DNA from: Thermoanaerobacterium sp. PSU-2
GTDB lineage: Bacteria; Bacillota; Thermoanaerobacteria; Thermoanaerobacterales; Thermoanaerobacteraceae
NCBI RefSeq assembly: GCF_002102475.1
Contig: NZ_MSQD01000011.1
Span: forward strand, 29,369-93,368
Length of the DNA: 64,000 nucleotides
Direction: 5' to 3'
Position numbers and translations under genes: made by a program. The notes beneath the pieces were generated by a model, which ran no database searches, was not told the origin of the DNA, and saw only the letters and a program-made list of their open reading frames with translations. Shown here in pieces: positions 18,567-26,879 of this stretch (position 1 is its first letter; each line of letters begins with the position of its first letter).

Positions 18567-19910
18567 TTATTTTGTTATTTGACTTAGCACATTCTGAAGA
18601 TTTGTATACATCTCTTTTGCGGCTTGATCAACTGTTTCTTGGTTGTAAGAAATCTTGTCTATAGTCTGATCATATACTTGTTGAAGCTTTGGATCTTCCA
18701 GATATGGGCTTAATGGCAATCCTGGCTTTGACTCCAATATCTGCAATCCTTCATACTCTAAGCCTGATATCTTTCCGTCTTTTTTAAGTGTATCTAAAGC
18801 AGCCTTGCTTACAGGTATGCCCCTATTTGTGCCCATAGCTTCTACGCCTTGTGGATCATTCAAGATGAAATTCAAGAATGTGGCTGCTTCTTTTGGATAT
18901 TTGCAATCTTTATTGATGGCAAAAAGCATTGATGGCTTTAATATAGCCGCTGATGTCTTAGCATCGGAATTCATAGGAAGTCCTGCTGTCACAAGCTCCA
19001 TGTTGTTCTGTTTTATTGGAGTAGCTTCTTTTGATATTGCACTTGTCCATTCAAACAAGCCTGCAAATTTGCCATTTAAGAAGCTTGGAAGCTGTGCTAT
19101 TGGTGCAAGTCCATTGCCACCTTCTGCAGCTATTGACTGAATCGGAGTAGTGACTTTTTTGTCTAACAAAGTCTTGTAGAACGACAATGCTGTCTTTATA
19201 TCATCTTGAGTAAAGTTAAGCTTGCCATCTGTTGTCAAGAAAGGTTTTCCTGTCTCTTGTTCTGCATAAGTCATAGCTAAAAGCCAAGAATCATAAGAAC
19301 CTGTTACAATTGGATAACTGCCACTTGGGAACTTCGAAGCATCATTGATAAGGTCATCCCATGTTTTAGGTATCGTAGCACCGTATTTATCATACATGGT
19401 CTTATTTACATACAGAACTCTTCCAGTCATAGCTACCGGTATGCCATTTAGTTTACCGTTAACGGTTCCTGTAGCCAAAATATCCTTAGAATAATTGTCT
19501 AAACCCAGCTCACTTGACAGCTTGTTTAAATCGTAAAAACCATTGCCGTCTTTAGAGAATAGTGGCAACCAGTTCCAGTTTATCTGCATTATGTCTGCAG
19601 CAGTGCCACCTGCCATTTGTGTTGTCTGTTTGTCAAGGTAGCCATCCCAACCAGCATACTCTGCCTGTATCTTTATATTTGGGTATTTTTGCTCAAAAAG
19701 CTTTATAGCATTTAAAGTCGCCTGATGTCTTGTGTCATCGCCCCACCATGAAAATCTCAGCGTTACTTGTTTTGCTGGCTGGCTTTCAGATGTCTTTGTA
19801 CTGCTATTTGTGTTCTTCTGGCTCGTCGAATTACCTGATGAGCCACATCCTGTAAGTAATGTGGAAATGCCTAGAGCTGCCGCAAGTGCTAATGCTACTA
19901 GTTTTTTCAT
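18567..19910 (-). CDS. Extracellular sugar-binding lipoprotein (SBP family 1)
   Basis: The 447-residue protein begins with a lipoprotein signal peptide ending LLTGC, with Cys22 as the lipidated residue, followed by a Ser/Thr/Asn-rich linker (about 23-48). The mature domain starts VTLRFSWWGDDTRHQATL, typical of family 1 solute-binding proteins of ABC sugar importers. It would sit on the outer face of the membrane and deliver oligosaccharides to the two permeases. The GH28, GH105 and uronate genes around it suggest oligogalacturonides or unsaturated rhamnogalacturonan fragments. AAGGAGG precedes the ATG. Confidence 0.94.
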   Translation of the reverse strand: MKKLVALALAAALGISTLLTGCGSSGNSTSQKNTNSSTKTSESQPAKQVTLRFSWWGDDTRHQATLNAIKLFEQKYPNIKIQAEYAGWDGYLDKQTTQMAGGTAADIMQINWNWLPLFSKDGNGFYDLNKLSSELGLDNYSKDILATGTVNGKLNGIPVAMTGRVLYVNKTMYDKYGATIPKTWDDLINDASKFPSGSYPIVTGSYDSWLLAMTYAEQETGKPFLTTDGKLNFTQDDIKTALSFYKTLLDKKVTTPIQSIAAEGGNGLAPIAQLPSFLNGKFAGLFEWTSAISKEATPIKQNNMELVTAGLPMNSDAKTSAAILKPSMLFAINKDCKYPKEAATFLNFILNDPQGVEAMGTNRGIPVSKAALDTLKKDGKISGLEYEGLQILESKPGLPLSPYLEDPKLQQVYDQTIDKISYNQETVDQAAKEMYTNLQNVLSQITK

Positions 19911-19999
19911 AGATGATCCTCCTTAAAAAATTTTTTTATTTTTGCATATACAAAGATGTTGATTTTGACCTCCCTTTATCACCCCTTTCAAATACAGAT

Positions 20000-21148
20000 T
20001 TAATTTATTTTAATTATTTCACTGTATGCCATCATTAATGCTCCTACGCCTTTAGGGTCGTCATATACGACTTTTTCCGATATATAGTAGTCATAGCTTC
20101 CATCTCTGTACGGATTATTGCCTAATCCTGCAACAGAACATATACCTCCAAGCGCCAATTTTCCTTCATCTTCTACAATGTATTTATTGACTGTGCCTTC
20201 AAATGCCTTTACACCATGCTCTTTATATTTTTGCGGCAAAAGGTTTAACCTTATACCCTTAAGTATGCTGTACGAAATCATCAGCGTGGCAGATGTCTCT
20301 TGATAATTTCCTTTTTCGCCGCCTTTATCTAAAACCTGATACCACATACCAGTTTTTTCATCTTGGTAAATAATGAGTCCATCTATTGCTTCGTTGAATA
20401 TTTTAAGAAGGGCATCTTTTTCAGACTCCATTCTTTCATCCATCTCTTCCAGCACATCAACAAGGGCCATGACAAACCAACCTTCTGCTCTTCCCCAAAA
20501 ATTCTGAGAAACACCAGTTTTTTTATCTGACCATGCTTCTTTTCTACTTTCGTCATATCCATGATAGTAAAGCTTTTTCTCATTGTCATACATAAGCCTT
20601 CTTACATTAGCAAATTGATTTACAATATCAGATAAATCTTTAAGATCGCCAAAATTTTTGATGTATTTGATGTAAAAAGGCATCACCATATACAGTCCAT
20701 CAAGCCATACTTGATGAGGATATATGTCTTTGTGCCAAAAATTCCCCTCATTTGTCCTGGGCTGTGTCTTAACTTGATTAAAAATCGTCTCTATGGCTTT
20801 CTTGTACTTCTCATCACCAGTCATCTTGTAAACATCAAACAGCACTTTGCCTGAATTTACATCGTCTAAATGATGATTTTCCATGTGGTAGCCTTTTATC
20901 TTGCCGTCTTTTTCTATAAATTCATCAAGGTATTTTAATACAAATGTTTTGTACTTTTCATCATCTGTTGCACTGTACAGATCAAGTACACCTTTTAGTA
21001 CACAGCCATCTTCATAATTCCACGATGGTTTGTAGCTTTTGTAATCTTTAATGTAGCCATCTATAAACTTTTCAACTTTGTTCAAAGCTTTCAATCCTCC
21101 AAATGATTTTTCAATTTCCAGCGACAATTTTCGATTAAAGCTTTTCAT
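20000..21148 (-). CDS. GH105 unsaturated rhamnogalacturonyl hydrolase (YteR-like)
   Basis: The 382-residue protein fits the (alpha/alpha)6-barrel GH105 family. The catalytic aspartate is probably Asp150 in HQVWLDGLYMVMPF, matching the QxWLDG motif of YteR. Further family segments are WGRAEGWFVMALVD and YQETSATLMISYSILKG. It releases the unsaturated 4-deoxy-uronic acid that pectin or rhamnogalacturonan lyases leave at the non-reducing end. No signal peptide, so it acts on imported disaccharides. A LacI-type operator lies just upstream of the start, and the ribosome binding site is weak. The unsaturated uronate formed would need KduI/KduD-type enzymes, which are not in the window. Confidence 0.9.
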   Translation of the reverse strand: MKSFNRKLSLEIEKSFGGLKALNKVEKFIDGYIKDYKSYKPSWNYEDGCVLKGVLDLYSATDDEKYKTFVLKYLDEFIEKDGKIKGYHMENHHLDDVNSGKVLFDVYKMTGDEKYKKAIETIFNQVKTQPRTNEGNFWHKDIYPHQVWLDGLYMVMPFYIKYIKNFGDLKDLSDIVNQFANVRRLMYDNEKKLYYHGYDESRKEAWSDKKTGVSQNFWGRAEGWFVMALVDVLEEMDERMESEKDALLKIFNEAIDGLIIYQDEKTGMWYQVLDKGGEKGNYQETSATLMISYSILKGIRLNLLPQKYKEHGVKAFEGTVNKYIVEDEGKLALGGICSVAGLGNNPYRDGSYDYYISEKVVYDDPKGVGALMMAYSEIIKIN

Positions 21149-21159
21149 TTAAACTGCTT

Positions 21160-21173
21160 TGCACACGTTAACT
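21160..21173. promoter_or_regulatory. Candidate LacI-type operator before the GH105 gene
   Basis: TGCACACGTTAACT matches ten of the 14 positions of the palindrome TGTTCACGTGAACA and shares ACACGT with the uxaB site and CACGTTAAC with the uxaC site. It lies 12 bases before the start codon, between the lacI-like gene and the hydrolase gene. Confidence 0.45.
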
Positions 21174-21188
21174 GGATTTATGCGAAAA

Positions 21189-22190
21189 TTATTTTATTGC
21201 CATTACAGAATCTCTTATCTTTAACTTTGTAGGTACGTATATCTTTTCTCCGCTGTTTTCGTCATTTTCAATCATAGTCATCAATATTTCTGCACCTTTT
21301 TGGCTGACATCTTTTATAGGCTTTCTCACCGTTGTAAGAGCAGGTATTATATACCTGCAAAATTCACTGTCATCGAAGCCTACCACTGAAATGTCATCAG
21401 GTACCTTAAGGCCTTTTTCATATATAGCCTTTATAGCACCTACCGCCATGTCATCGTTGGAGCAAAATACGGCTGTCGGTTTCTTCTTTAACTTCAAAAG
21501 CTTGTTCATGGCGCTGTAGCCGCTTTCTATGTCGTACTCCCCACTTACGATGTAATCATTGTTAATAAGTATCTTGCTTTCAATAAGTGCCTTCAAAAAG
21601 CCGTCTTTTCTGTCAACAGTCGATTTGAAGCCTTCTTTGCCTTCAATTATGGCTATATCCCTATGTCCATTTTCAATCAGGTACTTCACTGCATTGTAAG
21701 CTCCTGTCTTCTCTTCACTCAGTATATTGACTACAGATTTTTCATTGACTTCTCTATTTAAAACAACCAAAGGTATACCTTTTCTCATGACGTAGTACAT
21801 AAATTCATTATCGCTTTCGCTTTGGCTTGTAAGTATGATTCCATCAAAACGGTTTTTTTCGATAGACGAGTAATCCTTATACTCGTCTATCCCTCTTATG
21901 ATGAGATTGTAATTTTTTTTGATTGCACTGTTTACACCCCTTACAGTCTCATAGAAAAAACTGGGGGATGTTCCTTTGAAGATTGTAGAAAAGAACAAGC
22001 CAATATTATATGATTTATTGAGAACAAGGCTTTTGGCGTTGTAATTAGGCACGTAATTAAGTTTTTTTGCGATTTCTTTTATCTTCTCTTTCGTCTCCTC
22101 TTTTATCTGCGGACTGTCGTTTAAAGCTCTGGAAACTGTAGTATGTGACACATTTGCAAGTTTTGCTATATCCTTTATTGTAACGCTCAT
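21189..22190 (-). CDS. LacI-family transcriptional regulator
   Basis: The 333-residue protein has the LacI helix-turn-helix VTIKDIAKLANVSHTTVSRA at residues 3-22 with the hinge LNYVPNYNAKSLV, then a periplasmic-binding-protein-like effector domain (CSNDDMAVGAIKAIYEKGLKVP and DISVVGFDDSEFCRYIIP). The ATG at 22190 has GGAAGG upstream; an in-frame ATG six codons earlier does not. It sits 31 bases after uxaC in the same direction and is the likely regulator of the three CACGT-centred operators before uxaC, the GH105 gene and uxaB. The effector is probably a uronate or an oligosaccharide. Confidence 0.92.
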   Translation of the reverse strand: MSVTIKDIAKLANVSHTTVSRALNDSPQIKEETKEKIKEIAKKLNYVPNYNAKSLVLNKSYNIGLFFSTIFKGTSPSFFYETVRGVNSAIKKNYNLIIRGIDEYKDYSSIEKNRFDGIILTSQSESDNEFMYYVMRKGIPLVVLNREVNEKSVVNILSEEKTGAYNAVKYLIENGHRDIAIIEGKEGFKSTVDRKDGFLKALIESKILINNDYIVSGEYDIESGYSAMNKLLKLKKKPTAVFCSNDDMAVGAIKAIYEKGLKVPDDISVVGFDDSEFCRYIIPALTTVRKPIKDVSQKGAEILMTMIENDENSGEKIYVPTKLKIRDSVMAIK

Positions 22191-22221
22191 CTCAAGCACC
22201 TTCCACATTCATTATAGAAGA

Positions 22222-23622
22222 CTATACTCCAAAATAATTGACTGCATTATTGTAGGATATGTCCTGAACTATCTTTCCTAACAAGTCTATATCGTAAGGC
22301 ACCTCGCCTCTATCTACCCATTCGCCAATCAAATTGCACAGTATCCTTCTGAAGTATTCGTGCCTTGGATATGACAAGAAACTCCTTGAATCGGTTACCA
22401 TTCCAACGAATTTGCTTAATAGCCCTACATTTGCCAGTGTCTTCATCTGCTCCCTCATTCCGTCGATGTTGTCATTAAACCACCATGCAGAGCCAAATTG
22501 CATTTTACCTGGAATCCCTTCTCCTTGGAAACACCCCATAAGGGTTGCTAAAACGTAGTTATCTTTGGGGTTTAGCGTGTACAATATGGTCTTCGGCAAA
22601 GAACCAGTTAAATCTAATGAGTCTAAAAGCTTCGCCACTTTTTGTGCTATATCTACATCATTTATTGAATCATATCCAGTATCAGGACCCAGCTTTCTAA
22701 ACATCCTGGTGTTTGTATTTCTTAAAGCTGCAATGTGAAGCTGCATAGCCCATCCGAATTCTTTATATTTTCTTCCCAAAAATTGAAGAACACTTGTCTT
22801 GTATTGGTCAATTTCAAATTTAGAAAGTTCTTCGCCTTCTAAAGCTTTCTTGAATATTTCATTCACTTTGATTTTTGTGCTTTCTTCATAAGATACAAAG
22901 TCGAGGGCGTGATCTGATAACCTGCAACCTAAGCTGTCAAAGTACTCTATTCTTGAATTTAAAGCATCTAAGTAATCTTCGTAATCTTCAATATCTTTCC
23001 CGCTTACTTCTCCAAGCTTTTTGACCCAATCTCTAAAACCGTCTCTTTCAATATTTATACCTTTGTCAGGTCTAAATGCAGGCAAAACCTTTACACCAAA
23101 GCTTTCATCATCCCTCAAAAGTTTGTGATACTCAAGGCTATCTGTCGGATCATCTGTTGTGCACAGTATCTTTACGTTTGACTTCTTAATGATATTTCTG
23201 ACGCTGAATTCGCTACTCTCCAATACTGAATTGACTTTTTCCCATATTATTGGAGCTGTTTTCTCATTTAGAAGCTCATTAACACCAAAGTACCTTTGAA
23301 GCTCCAAATGTGTCCAATGAAAAACAGGATTGCCGATAGCCATAGGCATAGTCTTTGCAAACTCTAAAAATTTGCTGTAATCATCAGCATCGCCTGTAAT
23401 GTACTTTTCATCGACGCCATTGCTCCTCATAAGTCTCCATTTATAGTGATCGCCATATAGCCAAACTTCCGTGATGTTTTTAAATTTCTTGTCTTCGTAA
23501 ATATCTTTAGGATTCAAATGGCAGTGAAAATCAAATATAGGCATCTTTGATGCATAGTCATGAAATAGTTTAACAGCAACTTCGTTGTTTAATAGAAAAT
23601 CATCATCCATAAAATTCTTCAT
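22222..23622 (-). CDS. uxaC: Uronate (glucuronate/galacturonate) isomerase
   Basis: The 466-residue protein is a full-length UxaC. The metal-binding IFDFHCHLNPKDIYEDKKF is near residues 34-52, and the family also shows TEVWLYGDHYKWRLMR, CTTDDPTDSLEYH, GSAWWFNDNIDGM and TDSRSFLSYPRHEYFRR. It isomerises D-galacturonate to D-tagaturonate and D-glucuronate to D-fructuronate in the cytoplasm. It is the first gene after a strong promoter and operator, so it opens the pectin/uronate transcription unit. Confidence 0.96.
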   Translation of the reverse strand: MKNFMDDDFLLNNEVAVKLFHDYASKMPIFDFHCHLNPKDIYEDKKFKNITEVWLYGDHYKWRLMRSNGVDEKYITGDADDYSKFLEFAKTMPMAIGNPVFHWTHLELQRYFGVNELLNEKTAPIIWEKVNSVLESSEFSVRNIIKKSNVKILCTTDDPTDSLEYHKLLRDDESFGVKVLPAFRPDKGINIERDGFRDWVKKLGEVSGKDIEDYEDYLDALNSRIEYFDSLGCRLSDHALDFVSYEESTKIKVNEIFKKALEGEELSKFEIDQYKTSVLQFLGRKYKEFGWAMQLHIAALRNTNTRMFRKLGPDTGYDSINDVDIAQKVAKLLDSLDLTGSLPKTILYTLNPKDNYVLATLMGCFQGEGIPGKMQFGSAWWFNDNIDGMREQMKTLANVGLLSKFVGMVTDSRSFLSYPRHEYFRRILCNLIGEWVDRGEVPYDIDLLGKIVQDISYNNAVNYFGV

Positions 23623-23647
23623 AAAATCAGCTCTCCCACGAAATTTT

Positions 23648-23661
23648 TGTTCACGTTAACA
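23648..23661. promoter_or_regulatory. LacI-type operator before uxaC
   Basis: TGTTCACGTTAACA is a near-perfect palindrome (one mismatch to TGTTCACGTGAACA) with the central CG typical of LacI-family sites. It starts 13 bases after the -10 box of the promoter at 23675-23703, covering the first transcribed bases, a normal repressor position. It also resembles a CcpA cre site, but differs at one conserved position. Confidence 0.7.
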
Positions 23662-23674
23662 TTTATTTAATTTA

Positions 23675-23703
23675 ATTATATAACTGCCAATGATGATTGT
23701 CAA
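23675..23703 (-). promoter_or_regulatory. Sigma-A promoter of the uxaC-led unit
   Basis: On the minus strand a consensus TTGACA (23698-23703) is followed after exactly 17 bases by a consensus TATAAT (23675-23680). The uxaC start codon lies about 50 bases downstream. Confidence 0.85.
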
Positions 23704-23719
23704 GTTAATGTTAAAAATT

Positions 23720-23758
23720 TTTTTGCTTAAAATTACCCTGCTTACTCAGGGTAATTTT
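23720..23758 (-). terminator. Rho-independent terminator of the LysM gene
   Basis: The perfect 12-base stem AAAATTACCCTG/CAGGGTAATTTT (23729-23740 with 23747-23758) overlaps the LysM stop codon. A T-rich run follows a few bases downstream on the minus strand. Confidence 0.75.
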
Positions 23759-24107
23759 ATCCTGGTGAAGGCAAGCATATCACCTGTCCTACCACAAGGT
23801 TATTTGGATCTATATACGGATTTAATGCAAGAATTTTATCGACAGTAGTTCCTACAGTTTTTGCTATTTTATAAAGGGTATCTCCAGGTGCTACCTCCCA
23901 ATATATGCCTGTTGGGCATTCTGTCGTCTTGCCATAAGGTATTATTGACGGCAAGCATATTACTTGTCCTACCATCAATCTGTTTGGATCTATACCAGGA
24001 TTCACTTTTATAATGTCGTCTACAGGCCTATTGATTTTCTGAGATATAAGCCACAACGTATCCCCAGGCTCTACAGTGTAATACCTTCCCGATGGACAAT
24101 AAGGCAT
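23757..24107 (-). CDS. Two-LysM-domain protein
   Basis: The 116-residue protein is almost entirely two LysM repeats (about residues 8-53 and 68-112). Each starts YYTVEPGDTLWLI or YWEVAPGDTLYKI and ends with VGQVICLPS. LysM modules bind N-acetylglucosamine chains in peptidoglycan. No signal peptide or catalytic domain is visible, so it may be a spore-coat or cell-wall-associated protein released another way. The conserved cysteines (CP...CLPS in each repeat) are common in clostridial LysM proteins. The ATG at 24107 is preferred because AAAGG lies upstream; an ATG six codons earlier has no site. Confidence 0.88.
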   Translation of the reverse strand: MPYCPSGRYYTVEPGDTLWLISQKINRPVDDIIKVNPGIDPNRLMVGQVICLPSIIPYGKTTECPTGIYWEVAPGDTLYKIAKTVGTTVDKILALNPYIDPNNLVVGQVICLPSPG

Positions 24108-24189
24108 TGTAACACAACCTTTCATTTAATTTTTTTGTACCATTATATTCACAAAAAAGCTCATTGACATATTTTTTCAAAATATGCTG

Positions 24190-24198
24190 TGGTATAAT
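24190..24198 (+). promoter_or_regulatory. Extended -10 promoter of the PPC-domain gene
   Basis: TGGTATAAT contains a perfect TATAAT (24193-24198) with the extended -10 TG. A TTGACA at 24164-24169 is too far away (23 bases) to be a standard -35 partner. The start codon is about 45 bases downstream with AAGGAGG. Confidence 0.55.
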
Positions 24199-24244
24199 AT
24201 GTATAAGAATTGATACACATAAATTCAATTAAGGAGGTTTTTGT

Positions 24245-24673
24245 ATGGGTCATATTAATATAGATGTGAAAAGAAGGTTTATGGGTCGCTTTAAGTACGA
24301 TAACGATCTTTTGCAGGAGATAACGACTTTCATAACAAATGAGAATATAAGATCTGGCGAGATAAGGATTATAGGTGCGGTAAAAAAGGCCCGGTTCGGC
24401 TACTTTAACCAATCTACAAAGGAATACAAATTTATCGAGAAAAACGAGCACATGGAAATACTGAGTGCTATAGGAAATATATCCTTAAAAGACGGCAAAC
24501 CATTTCCACATGTACATATAATTCTTGCTGACGAAAACGGAAATGCCTTCGGCGGTCATCTCATGGAAGGCACAAAAATATTTGCTGCTGAATTTGTCAT
24601 CGTAGACTATGGCGAAAACAACTTAGAAAGGGTCGATGACGACTACACCGGATTATCTCTTTGGAATCTATGA
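24245..24673 (+). CDS. PPC/DUF296 domain protein
   Basis: The 142-residue protein is a single PPC (DUF296) domain, the fold of plant AT-hook nuclear proteins and of bacterial stand-alone homologues. The family metal-binding-like segment FPHVHIILADENGNAFGGHL is at about residues 82-101, with the glycine-histidine pair expected. Bacterial members form trimers; their biochemical role is not settled, though they are often called DNA-binding. It is a single-gene plus-strand unit with its own promoter, AAGGAGG, and terminator, between two minus-strand genes. Confidence 0.9.
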   Translation: MGHINIDVKRRFMGRFKYDNDLLQEITTFITNENIRSGEIRIIGAVKKARFGYFNQSTKEYKFIEKNEHMEILSAIGNISLKDGKPFPHVHIILADENGNAFGGHLMEGTKIFAAEFVIVDYGENNLERVDDDYTGLSLWNL

Positions 24674-24676
24674 AAA

Positions 24677-24714
24677 AAAAGCTTAAAAGGTTTTTGACGC
24701 CTTTTAAGCTTTTA
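24677..24714 (+). terminator. Bidirectional terminator between the PPC gene and a flavoprotein gene
   Basis: The stem AAGCTTAAAAGG/CCTTTTAAGCTT follows the plus-strand PPC gene and is followed by a T-rich run. It overlaps the stop codon of the convergent minus-strand flavoprotein gene and has A-runs on the other side, so it can serve both. Confidence 0.8.
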
Positions 24715-25767
24715 CTTTATAAACTTCAGCATGGTGTGCCCGTATTTTATCACATCTATATTTGTGTTATACACTATATGCCTAACAAGCGGCATGCCTA
24801 ATATCTTAACCATTCTGTCATAATCGCTGTTACTGAATTTATCCAGTTTATCTCTGTAATCTGAAAGCATTTGTACCTTATCAGTTATAGTTTTGACCAT
24901 TTTTTCATAGTCTTCGCCTGTTGCAATTGATCTTGCAGCGTAAATGCCGCTTTCTAAAGCGTGAAATGCTCCAAGCCCTAAAAGTGGATCTAAAAATCCA
25001 GCGGCATTTCCAACGAAATACACATTGTCGATTTTGTGCTCTTTAGCAATACCTGTATTTAGCTCTAATTCATAAGTCTCCACCATCTCATAGCTAAATC
25101 TCTCAGTTTTTAAAAAAAGCTGCCATAAACTGTCTAACTCGCCGTGCTGTGCATAGGTTGTTATAAGAACTAAAGATGCTTTGGTCTTATCAAAAGGCAT
25201 GATGTATCCGTACCCAGATCTTGCGTAATCTGTGTTAAACCACATCTCTGCCGTATGTGGTTCGAAATTCCCTAAGATTGTAGCACCTTTTATCCATGTA
25301 GTAACGGTAGTCTTCCACTCTGTAAGCTTTTCCAGTATCCCGGAATTGCCAGTGGCTACGACTACAAAGTCAAATTCTCTTGATAGCTCTTTGTAATCAG
25401 GGTCTGCATTAAAGTTTACCTTTGACTTCACACCTCTTGCCAGCTGATTGTCAAGTGAATCCGCATCTTTGCTTCTTAAGACAAAATACCCATGATTTCC
25501 TTTTACTGTTGAAGTGTACATCGGAGAATGCATGATGATCTTTGTCATCTTCTCAACAGGTGTCAATGATATGCCATAGGTACGCCTAAAGTAGTAAACC
25601 GGATCTTTAATCGGCCTATCTTCCATGTTTAAAAATGAGCCGATGTTAGGCTGAATCGTCCCTATAGCATTTTTTCTCTCAAAAATCACACACGTTATTC
25701 CAAGCCTTTCAAGCTCATGAGCACATGCAAGCCCTGATATTCCTGCTCCTATTATGGCAACCTTCAT
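24712..25767 (-). CDS. FAD-dependent oxidoreductase, geranylgeranyl reductase-like
   Basis: The 351-residue flavoprotein has the N-terminal FAD-binding motif VAIIGAGISGLACAHELERL ending in a glutamate (FERK), and a second FAD motif VYFVGNAAGFLDPLLGLGAF. This second motif is the form seen in geranylgeranyl reductase-like flavoproteins. It is a paralogue of the next gene upstream (25803-26879): same length, same motifs. No membrane anchor or signal peptide. Possible roles include reduction of isoprenoid or other unsaturated lipids, but the substrate is unknown. It is the last gene of a three-gene unit with the second flavoprotein and a small helical protein. Confidence 0.8.
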   Translation of the reverse strand: MKVAIIGAGISGLACAHELERLGITCVIFERKNAIGTIQPNIGSFLNMEDRPIKDPVYYFRRTYGISLTPVEKMTKIIMHSPMYTSTVKGNHGYFVLRSKDADSLDNQLARGVKSKVNFNADPDYKELSREFDFVVVATGNSGILEKLTEWKTTVTTWIKGATILGNFEPHTAEMWFNTDYARSGYGYIMPFDKTKASLVLITTYAQHGELDSLWQLFLKTERFSYEMVETYELELNTGIAKEHKIDNVYFVGNAAGFLDPLLGLGAFHALESGIYAARSIATGEDYEKMVKTITDKVQMLSDYRDKLDKFSNSDYDRMVKILGMPLVRHIVYNTNIDVIKYGHTMLKFIK

Positions 25768-25802
25768 AGCCTAAAATTCCTTTCATGTAATTTTTATCAA
25801 CA

Positions 25803-26879
25803 TTAAAACTTAAATAATTCATTGACGGCGTACCGTATTATGAATGAAGAATATTTTACTATGTTAAAATTTGTATCGTAAATAAGCTGCTTTATGAGTG
25901 GCTTTGTCAAAAACTTTATAAGCCTGTCTATCTTATCATTATCTACAGTGTCGATGGCTTTTCTAAACTCTAAAAGCTTTAAATTTGCATTTGTAAGATA
26001 CGCCATTTCATTTTCAAAGTTGCAGCCTGTTGCGATGCTTTTTGCTGCCAAAGCACCACCTAAAATTGATGCAAACTGGCCAAAACCTAAGAATGGCTCG
26101 ATAGCTCCTCCCGCATTACCTACAAAGTACATGTTTTCGTACGTATGTGGAAACGCATTGCCTGATATATGCTCATAGTCATAAACACTTACTACGTCAT
26201 ATCCTATCTTCTCTATTTTTAGAAACATCTCCCAATACATGTCTATTTCCTCTTTTGTGATGTAAGGAACTATAAGTGCTAAAACCGCCCTTTTATCGTC
26301 AAAAGGAGCAAGGTATGCATAACCGCTTTTGCAGTAGACTGTGTTCATCCACATTATAAGCGTATTTGGGTCGAATTTACCGATTACCTCAGCTATTTTA
26401 AGCCTCGTATCAACCAGCGTCTGCCAACATCCTAACTCGTTTGGTATCTGATGGTTTCCAGTCGCCACAATGACATAATCATAAACTTCCTTTAGATTCT
26501 TGTAGTCTGCGTGGACATCAAAATTGACATTTGTCTTTAATTTCTTGTATAGCTGGCTTTCTACAGACAATTCTCCTTGCCCTTTCAGCATAAAGTATCC
26601 CAGCCTTCTGCCTTTAATAGTACGAGTGACAGTTGGCCCGTGCATCACAATCTTGTCTATGTTGTTAAGCGGCGCAATAGCTACATCAAAATTATTTTTT
26701 AAATACTCCAAAGGATCGTTTATTGGCCTATTTATGACATTTAAAAGTCCTGCTACATGGTTAAAAGCATCGCCGACTTTAGATTTTCTCTCAAATACAT
26801 CAGGCTTTATCCCATAAGATTCAAGCCTTATAGCCGCAGTTAAGCCTGCCGAGCCTGCACCTATAATAGCTACTTTCAT
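25803..26879 (-). CDS. FAD-dependent oxidoreductase, paralogue of the adjacent gene
   Basis: The 358-residue protein shows VAIIGAGSAGLTAAIRLESY at the N-terminus and MYFVGNAGGAIEPFLGFGQF near residue 260, the two FAD-binding motifs of the geranylgeranyl reductase-like group. It aligns along its whole length with the neighbouring flavoprotein (for example INRPINDPLEYLKNNF against MEDRPIKDPVYYFRRTYG). Its start overlaps the stop of the preceding small gene by four bases (ATGA), so translation is probably coupled. The tandem duplication suggests a heterodimer or two related substrates. Function unknown. Confidence 0.8.
   Translation of the reverse strand: MKVAIIGAGSAGLTAAIRLESYGIKPDVFERKSKVGDAFNHVAGLLNVINRPINDPLEYLKNNFDVAIAPLNNIDKIVMHGPTVTRTIKGRRLGYFMLKGQGELSVESQLYKKLKTNVNFDVHADYKNLKEVYDYVIVATGNHQIPNELGCWQTLVDTRLKIAEVIGKFDPNTLIMWMNTVYCKSGYAYLAPFDDKRAVLALIVPYITKEEIDMYWEMFLKIEKIGYDVVSVYDYEHISGNAFPHTYENMYFVGNAGGAIEPFLGFGQFASILGGALAAKSIATGCNFENEMAYLTNANLKLLEFRKAIDTVDNDKIDRLIKFLTKPLIKQLIYDTNFNIVKYSSFIIRYAVNELFKF

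Noticed and set aside
23648..23661. The uxaC operator as a CcpA cre site
   Set aside because: It differs from the cre consensus at one conserved base, and the same form recurs beside genes of the one locus that also encodes a LacI regulator. CcpA binding is not excluded.
24164..24198. TTGACA with TATAAT as a standard promoter for the PPC gene
   Set aside because: The spacer is 23 bases, too long for sigma-A. The extended -10 alone is kept.
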